Assembly (NCBI GenBank): GCA_040002995.1
Contig: JBDUDK010000050.1
Span: 1-25,939, forward strand
From: JBDUDK01 sp040002995
Lineage (GTDB): Bacteria; Actinomycetota; Acidimicrobiia; Acidimicrobiales; Ilumatobacteraceae
Length of the DNA: 25,939 nt
Reading direction: 5' to 3'
Position numbers and translations under genes: made by a program. Of this stretch, positions 1 through 7,918 are shown piece after piece. The notes beneath the pieces are model-generated. The model did not search any database. It was given only the letters and a program-made list of their open reading frames with translations, and was not told where the DNA came from. Each line of letters starts with the position of its first letter. Position 1 is the first letter of the stretch.

Positions 1-2
1 GC

Positions 3-785
3 TCAGAAGCCTGTGAAGTGAGCGGGACGGCGTTCCAGGAACGCGGCGACGCCCTCTCGGTGGTCATCGCTCTTGAAGCACGCCTCGAGCGCGTGCATGT
101 GCGCGGCCATGTGCTCGTCGACGCCTCGTGCGAGCCCTTCGTACACGAGTTGCTTGATCAGTCGCTGCGAGTGGGGCGATCCGGTGAGGACAGCCTGGGC
201 CAACTCGTTAGCGCGTTCGAGCAGTGCGTCGCTCGCCACCACGTCGAGGACATATCCGACCTTCAGGGCGTCGTCGGCCGTGAGGAAGTCGCCCGTGTAG
301 AGAAGCTGAAGCGCCCGTTGCACGCCGACGATGCGCGGGAGGAGCCACGACCCCGCGCCGGTGTCGGGCACGAGTCCACGATGGACGAAGTTCCATGCGA
401 AGCGCGCGTTCGGGCCGGCCAAACGCAGGTCGCATTGCGACGTGAACTCCGCGCCCATACCAACCGCGGGCCCGTCGATCGCGCCGATCACCGGCTTTGG
501 GCAGGCGACGAGCGGCCACCACCGTGCTGGCTCGGCGGGCGCGTCACGACGGCTGCGCGACTCCTCCGGCGTTGACGCCAGATCGGCTAGATCGGTACCC
601 GCGCAGAACGCGCCCGGCACGCCGGTGACGATCACCACGCGCGCCGCTTCGTCCCCGCCGGCGCGGCGGGCGGCCTCCTGGAAGTCAGCCAGCATGGCCC
701 ACGTCATGGCGTTGCGCTTCTCGGGACGGTCGATCGTGATCGTGGCCACGTGTCCGGTGACGTCGTAATGAATGTGATCACCCAT
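3..785 (-). CDS. Crotonase-fold (enoyl-CoA hydratase/isomerase family) protein
   Basis: A 260-residue protein of the crotonase superfamily, which acts on acyl-CoA thioesters. The N-terminal strand with the DRPEKRNA motif (residues 19-26) is typical. The two oxyanion-hole segments are visible as AFCAGTDL (59-66) and GPAVGMGAEF (105-114). The two glutamates that act as acid/base in classical enoyl-CoA hydratase are absent: by alignment their positions hold Phe133 and Gln160. It is therefore probably not a standard beta-oxidation hydratase; isomerase, hydrolase or another crotonase chemistry is possible. The ATG at 785 is preferred over the GTG at 794 because a TACCGT box ends 7 nt before it. 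The gene is complete, with its TGA at 3-5. It diverges from the acyltransferase at 820. Family assignment is sure; the reaction is unknown. Confidence 0.88.
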   Translation of the reverse strand: MGDHIHYDVTGHVATITIDRPEKRNAMTWAMLADFQEAARRAGGDEAARVVIVTGVPGAFCAGTDLADLASTPEESRSRRDAPAEPARWWPLVACPKPVIGAIDGPAVGMGAEFTSQCDLRLAGPNARFAWNFVHRGLVPDTGAGSWLLPRIVGVQRALQLLYTGDFLTADDALKVGYVLDVVASDALLERANELAQAVLTGSPHSQRLIKQLVYEGLARGVDEHMAAHMHALEACFKSDDHREGVAAFLERRPAHFTGF

Positions 786-792
786 GCGCGGC

Positions 793-798
793 ACGGTA
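793..798 (-). promoter_or_regulatory. Putative -10 box, leaderless start of crotonase gene
   Basis: On the minus strand TACCGT is followed by 7 nt and then the ATG at 785. This is the TANNNT spacing expected when transcription starts at the start codon. No Shine-Dalgarno sequence is present. The call is inferred from spacing and from the same pattern at other genes in the window. Confidence 0.45.
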
Positions 799-807
799 CC
801 CGCTGGC

Positions 808-813
808 TAGCGT
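808..813 (+). promoter_or_regulatory. Putative -10 box, leaderless start of acyltransferase gene
   Basis: TAGCGT lies exactly 6 nt before the GTG at 820, with no Shine-Dalgarno sequence. It sits back to back with the -10 box of the divergent crotonase gene, 9 bp apart, so both promoters would share one very short control region. Confidence 0.45.
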
Positions 814-819
814 GACTTT

Positions 820-1488
820 GTGCTGCGCCGGACGTTCGATCCCCATCCCGGCCCCATCGATCGCGCGCGAGGCACGGTCAAACGCGCCGCTGCGGAGGTC
901 GTGCAGTGGACGTGGGATGGCGTCGTCGAGCTCGGAGCCATCGGCCCGAAGACCCGCAAGGGAAGACGGTTCGGCGCGTTCGGCGCCGGCAGCGTGATCT
1001 GCTTCCCGCCCACGACGCTCTTCAACGAGCGCTACATCCGCATCGGCGCCGGCACCATGATCGGGCCTCACGTGAGCCTCTCCGTGGGAATGGTGCCCGG
1101 CCAGGAGATGCCGGCCGACCCGGTCGTCACGATCGGCGATCGTTGCCTCATCGGTAAGGGCAGCGGCATTGTCGGCCACTTCTCGATCGTGATCGAAGAC
1201 GATGTGTGGACGGGCCACCACGTCTACGTCACCGATCAGAACCACGCCTACGAGGACACCACAGTGCCGATCTCCAGGCAGAGCCAGCCCGAGCGGGCGG
1301 TGAAGATCGGGGCGGGATCATGGCTCGGCCACGGCGCCGTCGTACTGCCGGGCGCCACGATCGGCCGCCATGTCGCGGTGGCGGCGGGGTCGGTCGTTAC
1401 CGGCGAGCTCCCCGACTTCTGCGTCGCCGCCGGCTCGCCGGCGCGGCCCATCCGCCAATGGGACGGGAGTGGCTGGCCGCGAGTCTGA
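820..1488 (+). CDS. Left-handed beta-helix (hexapeptide) acyltransferase
   Basis: A 222-residue protein with imperfect hexapeptide repeats (I/V-G-x-x-x-x) running through most of its length, for example IGAGTMIGPHV and, near the C-terminus, IGAGSWLGHGAVVLPGATIG. These build the left-handed beta-helix of WbbJ/maltose O-acetyltransferase-type enzymes, which act as trimers and move an acyl group from acyl-CoA to a sugar or other hydroxyl/amine. The histidine-rich stretch GHHVYVTDQNHAYED resembles the catalytic loop of the family, and the C-terminal GSPARPIR tail is typical. The GTG start at 820 is chosen because a TAGCGT box lies 6 nt upstream. The substrate cannot be told from the sequence. It converges with the gene ending at 1495, leaving only 6 bp between them. 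Confidence 0.85.
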   Translation: MLRRTFDPHPGPIDRARGTVKRAAAEVVQWTWDGVVELGAIGPKTRKGRRFGAFGAGSVICFPPTTLFNERYIRIGAGTMIGPHVSLSVGMVPGQEMPADPVVTIGDRCLIGKGSGIVGHFSIVIEDDVWTGHHVYVTDQNHAYEDTTVPISRQSQPERAVKIGAGSWLGHGAVVLPGATIGRHVAVAAGSVVTGELPDFCVAAGSPARPIRQWDGSGWPRV

Positions 1489-1494
1489 GGGTGA

Positions 1495-2022
1495 CTAGAC
1501 GTCGAGCGGTGCCCTACAGCTCAGCATGTTGTTGGTCTCGGAGAATCCGTCCATGCGATCAATGACCGGCCCGCCGTCGGCCTTGGAGATCGCAAACGGT
1601 TTGCTCTCACCTTGGTGCAGGATCGCGGCCCAGTCGCGCCGGTCGCCGAGATAGGTCTCGTAGTCGGCGAGCCACAACTCCACGTAATGCTGCTCCTTGA
1701 CGGTGCCCGTGACCGCCGCGGCCTTCAACGTGGCGATCATGTCGGACAGGATGGCGTCGGCCTGGTCGACGACGTCGGCGCGCTGCTGCGGACTCTTCGC
1801 GGTCTTCGCCGGCGGGAGCGCCGCAATCTGTTGCTGCGCGGCCGCGCACACCGATTCGGCGTTCGTGGTCCAGGCCGTGTCGTGTAATCGGTTTGGGTTT
1901 CCTTTCGGCGCGAATCCCAACGCGTAGACCCACATCACCACGATGAGACCGAGGGCCACTGCGAGCAGGCCGTGGTACCACGCAAATGATCGTCGGCCGG
2001 GACGCGCCGGGGGAGCGCTCAC
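1495..2022 (-). CDS. Membrane-anchored protein of unknown function
   Basis: I do not recognise a named family. The 175-residue product has one N-terminal membrane segment (about residues 17-38) after a short basic stretch, then an outside-facing domain of about 135 residues that is mostly helical and rich in Ala, Asp and Gln. It carries two cysteines, Cys59 near the start of the domain and Cys169 six residues from the end, which could form a disulfide. The GTG start at 2022 overlaps the TGA of the DoxX gene by 4 bp, so the two are probably translationally coupled; the longer upstream reading frame has unnatural Arg-rich composition and is antisense-like shadow. A role with DoxX in the envelope is inferred from coupling only. 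Confidence 0.7.
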   Translation of the reverse strand: MSAPPARPGRRSFAWYHGLLAVALGLIVVMWVYALGFAPKGNPNRLHDTAWTTNAESVCAAAQQQIAALPPAKTAKSPQQRADVVDQADAILSDMIATLKAAAVTGTVKEQHYVELWLADYETYLGDRRDWAAILHQGESKPFAISKADGGPVIDRMDGFSETNNMLSCRAPLDV

Positions 2023-2558
2023 GATGCTTCCTTCACGGGTGGCCGGTAACAGACGGCGAGCACTGCGAGCGCGATGAGGGGCGCCCCGACGAAGCAGAAC
2101 AGCGCCGGCCACCATCCCGTGGGCATGAAATCGATCGCGTTGTCGAGAGACCATTCCCCCGGACCTAGCGTTCCGACGCCCGCGCTGCATACGCCGAGCA
2201 CCAACACGTACTCCCAACCTTCGCCCGGCCGGAAGATGAAGAAGCCGTGACCCCGGTGAGCGACCATTCCGGCCACCACCATCACGCCGACGAGTCCGCC
2301 GGCCGATAGCGGCGTGAGAAAACCGGCAGCGAGGGCCAAGCCGGCCCCCGTTTCCGTGAAGGCGGCGAGGCGGGCGTGCACCGCTCCTGGGCGCATACCC
2401 ATGGACTCGAACCACCGGGCCACATTGGCCAGCCCACCCTTGATTTTGTTCAGGCCGTGGAGAGCGATCGTCACGCCTATCGCCAGGCGCATGGCCAGAA
2501 GCGCGAGATCAACGCGATGCACGGCGACAGCCTCGCAGACGAACCCAGTCCGAGGCAT
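2019..2558 (-). CDS. DoxX family membrane protein
   Basis: A small integral membrane protein of about 179 residues with four hydrophobic segments. The first is the LLAMRLAIGV...HGLNKIKGG pattern typical of the DoxX/DUF417-like family. DoxX proteins are four-helix membrane proteins; some work with oxidoreductases in thiol or redox stress, but many have no known role. The ATG at 2558 is used; a GTG at 2522, just before the first membrane helix, is a reasonable alternative because no Shine-Dalgarno is seen at 2558. It diverges from the ABC transporter (start 2611) and overlaps the next gene on its strand by 4 bp. Confidence 0.8.
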   Translation of the reverse strand: MPRTGFVCEAVAVHRVDLALLAMRLAIGVTIALHGLNKIKGGLANVARWFESMGMRPGAVHARLAAFTETGAGLALAAGFLTPLSAGGLVGVMVVAGMVAHRGHGFFIFRPGEGWEYVLVLGVCSAGVGTLGPGEWSLDNAIDFMPTGWWPALFCFVGAPLIALAVLAVCYRPPVKEAS

Positions 2559-2610
2559 TCGAAAGAATTGACAGGAGAGGAAGGCCCCAAGTGCGGGACA
2601 ATGATTGGCT

Positions 2611-4368
2611 ATGTCCGGATCCGCCGCCGCTATTGCCGCGCACCGCGACGGCGCCCTCCGCCGGGGCGCCGGGCTGGTGCGCGCCCTCGTGCGGCGTCAT
2701 CCGCGGCCCTTCATTCGCGCCGTGCTGTCGGCCGCTGTCTTCGGCTCGGCCACCGTCGCGTCGTCGTGGGCCCTTGGCCGAGTCACCGACAAGGCGATCG
2801 TCCCCCGCTTCTCCACTAATCGCATCGACTGGGGCGCAGTGCTCTGGGCGCTCGCGGTGCTGATCGGTGTCGGCATGCTTCGCGCGCTCGCCGTGGTGGC
2901 ACGGCGTTCCAACGCCTCGCGCACGCAGATGCGCGTCGAGCACTCGTTGCGGCTCGACGTCATCGACCACTATCACGCACAGCCCCTCGGCTGGTTCGAC
3001 CGTCACCCCACCGGTGAGCTCCTCGCTCGCGCCCACGCCGACGCCGAGGCCGCGACGCAGGTGTTGGGACCTTTGCCGTACGCGTCGGGTGTGGTGGTGT
3101 TGCTCGTCGTGTCGACGGCGTGGCTTCTCGTCACCGACATCACGCTCGGCCTCTGCGCTGTCGCCCTGTTTCCCTTGCTCGTCGCGATCAACGTGATCTA
3201 CCAACGGCAGGTGGAGCCGGCTGCCGATCGGGCTCAAGAGCGCATTGGCGACGTATCCGCCGTGGTCCACGAAAGTCTCGACGGCATCATGGTCGTGAAG
3301 GCCTTCGGCGCAGAGGCGCGCGAGACCGAGCGCCTCGCCGTGCGAGCCCGCCGCCTGCGCGACAGCCAGTTGGAAGTCGCGCTCATGCGGGCGAACTTCG
3401 AAATGTTCCTCGACGGCGTGCCCGCGCTAGCCACGGTCGCGCTCGTGTTTGGTGGTGCTTGGCGCGTCCAGAGCGGCGCGATGACCGTCGGCCAGGTAGT
3501 CGCTTTCGTCAACCTGTTCACCCTGCTGGTATGGCCGCTGCGCCTCATCGGCTTCGTCCTGGGCGACCTGCCGCGGTCACTCGCGGGTCACAGTCGCATC
3601 GTCGACCTGCTCGGGGGCTTCGTGCCCCCCTCGGCGCTCGCGCCGATCGCCGAAGCCGCGCCCGGAGACGCAGCGACACTCGTCGGCGTGACATTTTCGT
3701 ATGAGCCCGGACGCAAAGTCCTGCACGACCTCGACCTCGTGATCCCCGCTGGGCGCACGATCGCGGTGGTCGGCGCAACGGGTTCGGGAAAGTCCACGCT
3801 GCTGAGCCTGCTCGCCGGTCTGCACGTTCCCGATCAAGGCACCGTCGCCGTGGCCGGCGGCACCGCCCACCTCGTCTTCCAGGAGACGTTCCTCTTCGCG
3901 GAGTCGGTGCGCGCCAACATCACGCTCGGGCTCGAGATCAGCGACGGAGAACTCTGGGACGCGCTCGACGCCGCGCAGGCTTCGGAGTTCGTGGCCGCGC
4001 TGCCCGACGGCGTTGCCACCGAACTCGGTGAGCGGGGAGTGACGTTGTCGGGCGGTCAACGTCAGCGGCTGGCGCTGGCGCGCGCCTTCGTCCGTCATCC
4101 GAAGCTGCTGCTGCTCGACGACTGCACGTCGGCGCTCGACCCGACCACCGAGGGAAGGATCATCAGCGCACTTGACGCTCGCCGAATCGAAACGACCACG
4201 GTCATGGTGGCGGCGCGCCCGTCGACGATCGCGGTCGCCGATGAGGTCATCTTCATCGACCATGGACGCATCGTCGGCCACGCGCCCCATCGCGAACTGT
4301 TCGATCAATTTGCCTCGTACCGACATCTCGTCGAGGCGTACGAACGCGAGCGGAGTGAGCGGCCATGA
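2611..4368 (+). CDS. ABC exporter half-transporter, degenerate-site subunit
   Basis: A type IV ABC exporter subunit of 585 residues: an N-terminal six-helix membrane domain (to about residue 330) followed by a nucleotide-binding domain. Walker A (GATGSGKS) is at 388-395 and the signature is canonical LSGGQ at 479-483. Walker B ends Asp503-Asp504, so the catalytic Glu is Asp, and the switch histidine is replaced by Ala535 (AARPSTI). This makes its own ATP site degenerate. The segment between Walker A and the Q-loop is about 13 residues shorter than in its partner. The ATG at 2611 is chosen over the TTG at 2605. The stop overlaps the partner start by 4 bp (ATGA), pointing to a heterodimer. The exported substrate is unknown; lipids, peptides and drugs are all possible. 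Confidence 0.93.
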   Translation: MSGSAAAIAAHRDGALRRGAGLVRALVRRHPRPFIRAVLSAAVFGSATVASSWALGRVTDKAIVPRFSTNRIDWGAVLWALAVLIGVGMLRALAVVARRSNASRTQMRVEHSLRLDVIDHYHAQPLGWFDRHPTGELLARAHADAEAATQVLGPLPYASGVVVLLVVSTAWLLVTDITLGLCAVALFPLLVAINVIYQRQVEPAADRAQERIGDVSAVVHESLDGIMVVKAFGAEARETERLAVRARRLRDSQLEVALMRANFEMFLDGVPALATVALVFGGAWRVQSGAMTVGQVVAFVNLFTLLVWPLRLIGFVLGDLPRSLAGHSRIVDLLGGFVPPSALAPIAEAAPGDAATLVGVTFSYEPGRKVLHDLDLVIPAGRTIAVVGATGSGKSTLLSLLAGLHVPDQGTVAVAGGTAHLVFQETFLFAESVRANITLGLEISDGELWDALDAAQASEFVAALPDGVATELGERGVTLSGGQRQRLALARAFVRHPKLLLLDDCTSALDPTTEGRIISALDARRIETTTVMVAARPSTIAVADEVIFIDHGRIVGHAPHRELFDQFASYRHLVEAYERERSERP

Positions 4369-6152
4369 CTGAAGAACTCGCGCCGCGTCGCCTGTTCGAC
4401 GTCGCGCGCCGTGGATGGAAGGCCAGCCCTGAGCTCAGAGAGGGCACCCGCGCGACGGTGACCCTGGCCCTCCTCGGGGCCGTGGGCCGCCTGGTCGTGC
4501 CGATCCTGGTTCAACAGTCGATCGATCACGGTCTGCGTAACGGACACGTACGCCTCGGCCTGATCGGGGTGTTCGCGGCGTGCGGAGCGGTAGCCGTCGT
4601 GTTGTCGGCCATTTCCACCCGTCTCGCGATCGGCCGTCTGGCGCGCAGGGCCGAAGACGCCCTCCTCGGCCTACGGGTGCGAGCGTTCTCCCACATTCAC
4701 CGCCTTGGCCTCGAGGATCACGCCGAGGAGCGCAGGGGCGCGCTCGTTGCCCGCGTAACCTCCGACATCGAGCAGCTCAGCCAGTTCTTCTCGTGGGGCG
4801 GCATCGTTTTCCTCGTCGACGGGTCTCTGATGGTGGCCGTCATCATCACCATGGGCGTCTACGACTGGCGTTTGACGATCATCGCCCTCGTGGCCGCGGC
4901 GCCACTCACGATCGTGTTGCGCCTGTTGCAGCGGCGGCTCATCGCCGGTTATGCGAAGGTCCGCGATCAGGTTTCGATCCTGCTCACCGCGATCTCCGAG
5001 GCCGTCATGGGCGCGGCGGTGGTACGGGCGTACCGGGTGTCGGCGCGCTCGAGCCAGCGAGTGGTCGTGGCCAGCGAGCAACTCCGCGACAGCCACATTC
5101 GAGCCGCGATGTACTCGGCGATGCTGTTCCCGTCGGGTGAGATGTTCTCGGTGTTCACCGTGGCGGCGGTGGTGGTCGTGGGGGTGGCGCTCGGCCCCGC
5201 CGGCGGGCTTACGGCGGGCTCGCTCGTCGGGTTCGTCTTCTTGTGTTACCGCTTCCTCGACCCGATCGCCGAGATGACCGAGACCCTCGATCAGACCCAG
5301 AGCGCGCTGGCCGGATGGAGGCGCGTACTCGATGTGCTCGACACGCCCATAGAGATCAACGACCCGATGCCGGGTCGCGAGCTCCCGCACGTGGCGCCGG
5401 CGATCATCGCCGACCACCTCACCTTCGCCTACCGCCCCCGCCCCGGTCACGAGACCTCACCCGACACCGCGCTCGACGACGTCTCTTTCGTCATCGCCCC
5501 CGCCACGTCGGTGGCCGTCGTGGGCGCGACAGGCTCCGGCAAGACCACGCTTGCCAAGCTGCTCACCCGGCTCGCCGACCCCACATCCGGACGGCTCCTC
5601 ATCGGAGGTATCGATCTTCACGACGTCCGCTTCGAGTCGCTGCGACGATCGCTCGTGATGGTTCCGCAGGACGCCTTCCTGTTCGACGCGTCGGTGCTCG
5701 AGAACGTCCGATTCGGCCGCGAGGACGCGAGCGATGACGACGTCCGCCTGGCGTTCGTCGAGCTGGGTCTGGAGGCGTGGCTCGATTCGTTGCCCGAGGG
5801 CGTGCGCACGCGCGTGGGGGAGCGGGGCGACCTGCTCAGCGTCGGCGAGCGTCAACTCGTATCGCTCGCCCGCGCGTACGTGGCCAACCCTGTGTGCCTG
5901 GTGCTCGACGAGGCGACGTCGGCCGTCGACCCGGCTACGGAGGCTCGGCTGGGCCGTGCGCTCGAGAGTCTGGCGCGTGGGCGGACGTCGGTGACGATTG
6001 CCCATCGCCTCACAACGGCCGCGCGCGCCGACAAGATCCTGGTGTTCGACCAGGGACGGCTCGTCGAGACCGGCGATCACGAGGAGTTGCTCGTCCTCGG
6101 GGGTGTGTACGCCGCGCTCCATGCGAGCTGGCTCGACGCCACGGTGGTGTGA
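4365..6152 (+). CDS. ABC exporter half-transporter, catalytic-site subunit
   Basis: A 595-residue type IV ABC exporter subunit with a membrane domain (to about residue 330) and a nucleotide-binding domain. Walker A (GATGSGKT) is at 387-394, Walker B ends in Asp515-Glu516 with the catalytic Glu present, and the switch His547 is intact (AHRLTT). The signature, however, is LSVGE (491-495) rather than LSGGQ. Paired with the upstream subunit, this gives one consensus site (Walker A/B of this protein with LSGGQ of the partner) and one degenerate site (Walker A/B of the partner with LSVGE here), as in TM287/288, BmrCD and TAP heterodimers. The ATG at 4365 overlaps the upstream stop by 4 bp. It converges with the membrane-protein gene ending at 6156. 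Confidence 0.93.
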   Translation: MTEELAPRRLFDVARRGWKASPELREGTRATVTLALLGAVGRLVVPILVQQSIDHGLRNGHVRLGLIGVFAACGAVAVVLSAISTRLAIGRLARRAEDALLGLRVRAFSHIHRLGLEDHAEERRGALVARVTSDIEQLSQFFSWGGIVFLVDGSLMVAVIITMGVYDWRLTIIALVAAAPLTIVLRLLQRRLIAGYAKVRDQVSILLTAISEAVMGAAVVRAYRVSARSSQRVVVASEQLRDSHIRAAMYSAMLFPSGEMFSVFTVAAVVVVGVALGPAGGLTAGSLVGFVFLCYRFLDPIAEMTETLDQTQSALAGWRRVLDVLDTPIEINDPMPGRELPHVAPAIIADHLTFAYRPRPGHETSPDTALDDVSFVIAPATSVAVVGATGSGKTTLAKLLTRLADPTSGRLLIGGIDLHDVRFESLRRSLVMVPQDAFLFDASVLENVRFGREDASDDDVRLAFVELGLEAWLDSLPEGVRTRVGERGDLLSVGERQLVSLARAYVANPVCLVLDEATSAVDPATEARLGRALESLARGRTSVTIAHRLTTAARADKILVFDQGRLVETGDHEELLVLGGVYAALHASWLDATVV

Positions 6153-6155
6153 GGT

Positions 6156-6638
6156 CTAGCGAGCGGTGAGCACGGCGAGCCCCACGAGCGCGGCGACGCC
6201 AACGATTTCGGCGGGCAGTCCCCCTGGCCCGGGCCCCGATCCGATGACCGCGATCACCGCGGCTACGCCGGCCGCGCCGACACCCGACACGGCCGCGACG
6301 GCCAGATTCCGGCCGGTCACCTGAGGCTGGCGCGGTGCCGCGTCGAGCGCGGCACCCATCGCCAAGTAGGCCAGCACGAGTAGGCCGGCGGCCAGCGCCA
6401 CCGAAGGGTCGACACCAGCGCGCGCGATGAGCGAGAGCGCATAGCCCGCCGCGGCGAGCACCACCGCGAGGGCATACGCCCGCCTCCACCACAGCATCGC
6501 CACGAGCGCGACGATCGGCGCGACACCGGTAAGGGCGATCGCGCTGTTGTGGTACGGCTCGATGGTCCGGGCGGCCAGCGGGATCATCAGCGCGATTGCG
6601 ATCAACGCGGTGGCGACGGCGAGCGCGCGGTGCTTCAT
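6156..6638 (-). CDS. Small polytopic membrane protein, last gene of MoxR operon
   Basis: A 160-residue, strongly hydrophobic protein with about six predicted membrane segments (roughly 7-23, 32-48, 53-70, 79-97, 112-130 and 143-158). I do not recognise a named family. The ATG at 6638 is chosen because it overlaps the TGA of the DUF58 gene by 4 bp; the longer frame upstream has the composition of an antisense shadow. It is the fifth and last gene of the operon running from 10251 down to 6156. A role with the MoxR/DUF58 proteins is inferred from tight coupling only. Confidence 0.72.
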   Translation of the reverse strand: MKHRALAVATALIAIALMIPLAARTIEPYHNSAIALTGVAPIVALVAMLWWRRAYALAVVLAAAGYALSLIARAGVDPSVALAAGLLVLAYLAMGAALDAAPRQPQVTGRNLAVAAVSGVGAAGVAAVIAVIGSGPGPGGLPAEIVGVAALVGLAVLTAR

Positions 6639-7918
6639 GGGCGGCGCACCGCTCGAAGTGCGATCGCCAACGCCTCGATCGCTTCGCTGACACCGGCGCT
6701 GGCCGGCCATGTCGCGACGGCGGCGCCGGCGGCACTGATCGCGTCGAGCCGCCGGCGGCGGTCGAGCTGCCAGAGCGTGCGGGCCACTGTTTCACTCAGG
6801 CGGCGCGCCGGCGGCAGCAGATCCTGGGTGTCGATCGAGAGAACCGCGACCGTGTCGGCCCGCCGGCGCAACTGTGAGACGAGACCGACGATGCGCTCGT
6901 CGTGAAGCGTCGTCACCACGAACACAAGCGCCCGGGCGGGGATGGCTGACGGCGGCACGATTCGCAGCGGACGGTCCACTTCGTTCCACGAGCTGTCGGC
7001 GGTAAGGAGCCGATCGAGGATCAAGGCCCGCGCCCGCACACCGGTGCTCGGCGTGATCCACGATGGGTAGCCGCCGAAGCTGACGACACCGACACGATCC
7101 CGAACGCGCAACTGCGCCGAGGCGACCGCCCACGCCGCCAGGACGGCGCGTTTGGCGCCGAGGCGTTCACCGTCACGCGTGTCGGCGAACGTGTCGAGGA
7201 AGACGATCACATCGCCGTTGCGGTCGGGATGGCGCTCGTCGACCCACAAGTCCCCCCGGCGGGCCGAGACTCGCCAGTTGACATTGCGGAGGCGGTCACC
7301 GACGGCGAACGGGCGGCTACCCGCATATTCGAGGCCCTCGCCTTTGGCTCGACTCGGGTGAATGCCGAGCGCGGGGCCGCTCCGGATGGGCGCCAGCTCC
7401 CGACGGATCGTGGCTTCTTCGGGCAAAACTCGCACGGTGACCGGAGCAACCGCAATCGACGTCCAGCGCATGATTCCGAATGGACCGAGTACGCGTACCC
7501 ACAACGGTCCGATGTGATGCGCTCCCCATCGCCTGGCGCGCAACGCGAACGCTATGGAATGCGTGCTGTGGGGGCTCGTACGCAACGCCCAGCGCAGGCT
7601 GGTCGCGGGTTCGATGGGTATGAGGTCGTCGCTGTGCTCGAGACATACCTCGACGCGCCGTCGTGCACCGGAAACGGCGAGCTCCACGACACCTGCGATG
7701 ACATCACCCTCGACGCTGCGCTCGTGCTCGACCAGAACGCTCGCTGTTACGCGAGGCGTATTCGCGATGCCGCGCACTCCCACCAGCGCGATCAGGGCAA
7801 ACGGAGCCGCCAAGGCGGCCAGCTCGACCCGGCCGGTGAGCAGGCAGGTGACGAGTCCGCTCCCCGCGACGATGAGCGCGGCATCGAGCCGATGGTCGGC
7901 GGTACCTTCAACGATCAT
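6635..7918 (-). CDS. DUF58 family protein
   Basis: A 427-residue DUF58 protein. Two N-terminal hydrophobic segments (within about residues 12-50) anchor it in the membrane. The DUF58 hallmark is in the middle: the stretch containing GEGLEYAGSRPFAVGD and NVNWRVSARR, followed by a von Willebrand A-like fold with VIVFLDTF at the metal-site position. DUF58 proteins are almost always encoded next to MoxR AAA+ ATPases and are thought to be partners or clients in envelope-linked protein assembly; the biochemical role is not settled. The ATG at 7918 gives an 11-bp overlap with the MoxR gene. Earlier in-frame codons would encode an Arg/Ser-rich extension antisense in character and are rejected. Confidence 0.88.
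   Translation of the reverse strand: MIVEGTADHRLDAALIVAGSGLVTCLLTGRVELAALAAPFALIALVGVRGIANTPRVTASVLVEHERSVEGDVIAGVVELAVSGARRRVEVCLEHSDDLIPIEPATSLRWALRTSPHSTHSIAFALRARRWGAHHIGPLWVRVLGPFGIMRWTSIAVAPVTVRVLPEEATIRRELAPIRSGPALGIHPSRAKGEGLEYAGSRPFAVGDRLRNVNWRVSARRGDLWVDERHPDRNGDVIVFLDTFADTRDGERLGAKRAVLAAWAVASAQLRVRDRVGVVSFGGYPSWITPSTGVRARALILDRLLTADSSWNEVDRPLRIVPPSAIPARALVFVVTTLHDERIVGLVSQLRRRADTVAVLSIDTQDLLPPARRLSETVARTLWQLDRRRRLDAISAAGAAVATWPASAGVSEAIEALAIALRAVRRP

Noticed and set aside
2568..2602. TTGACA and GACAAT as a promoter for the ABC transporter genes
   Set aside because: The spacer is 23 bp, too long for a normal sigma-70-type promoter. Either box alone is weak evidence, so it is not listed as a feature.
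3577..5450. Long minus-strand open frames (about 250 codons each) opposite both ABC transporter genes
   Set aside because: Both plus-strand genes carry complete family motifs. The minus frames are low-complexity Arg/Glu/His-rich shadows caused by high third-position GC.
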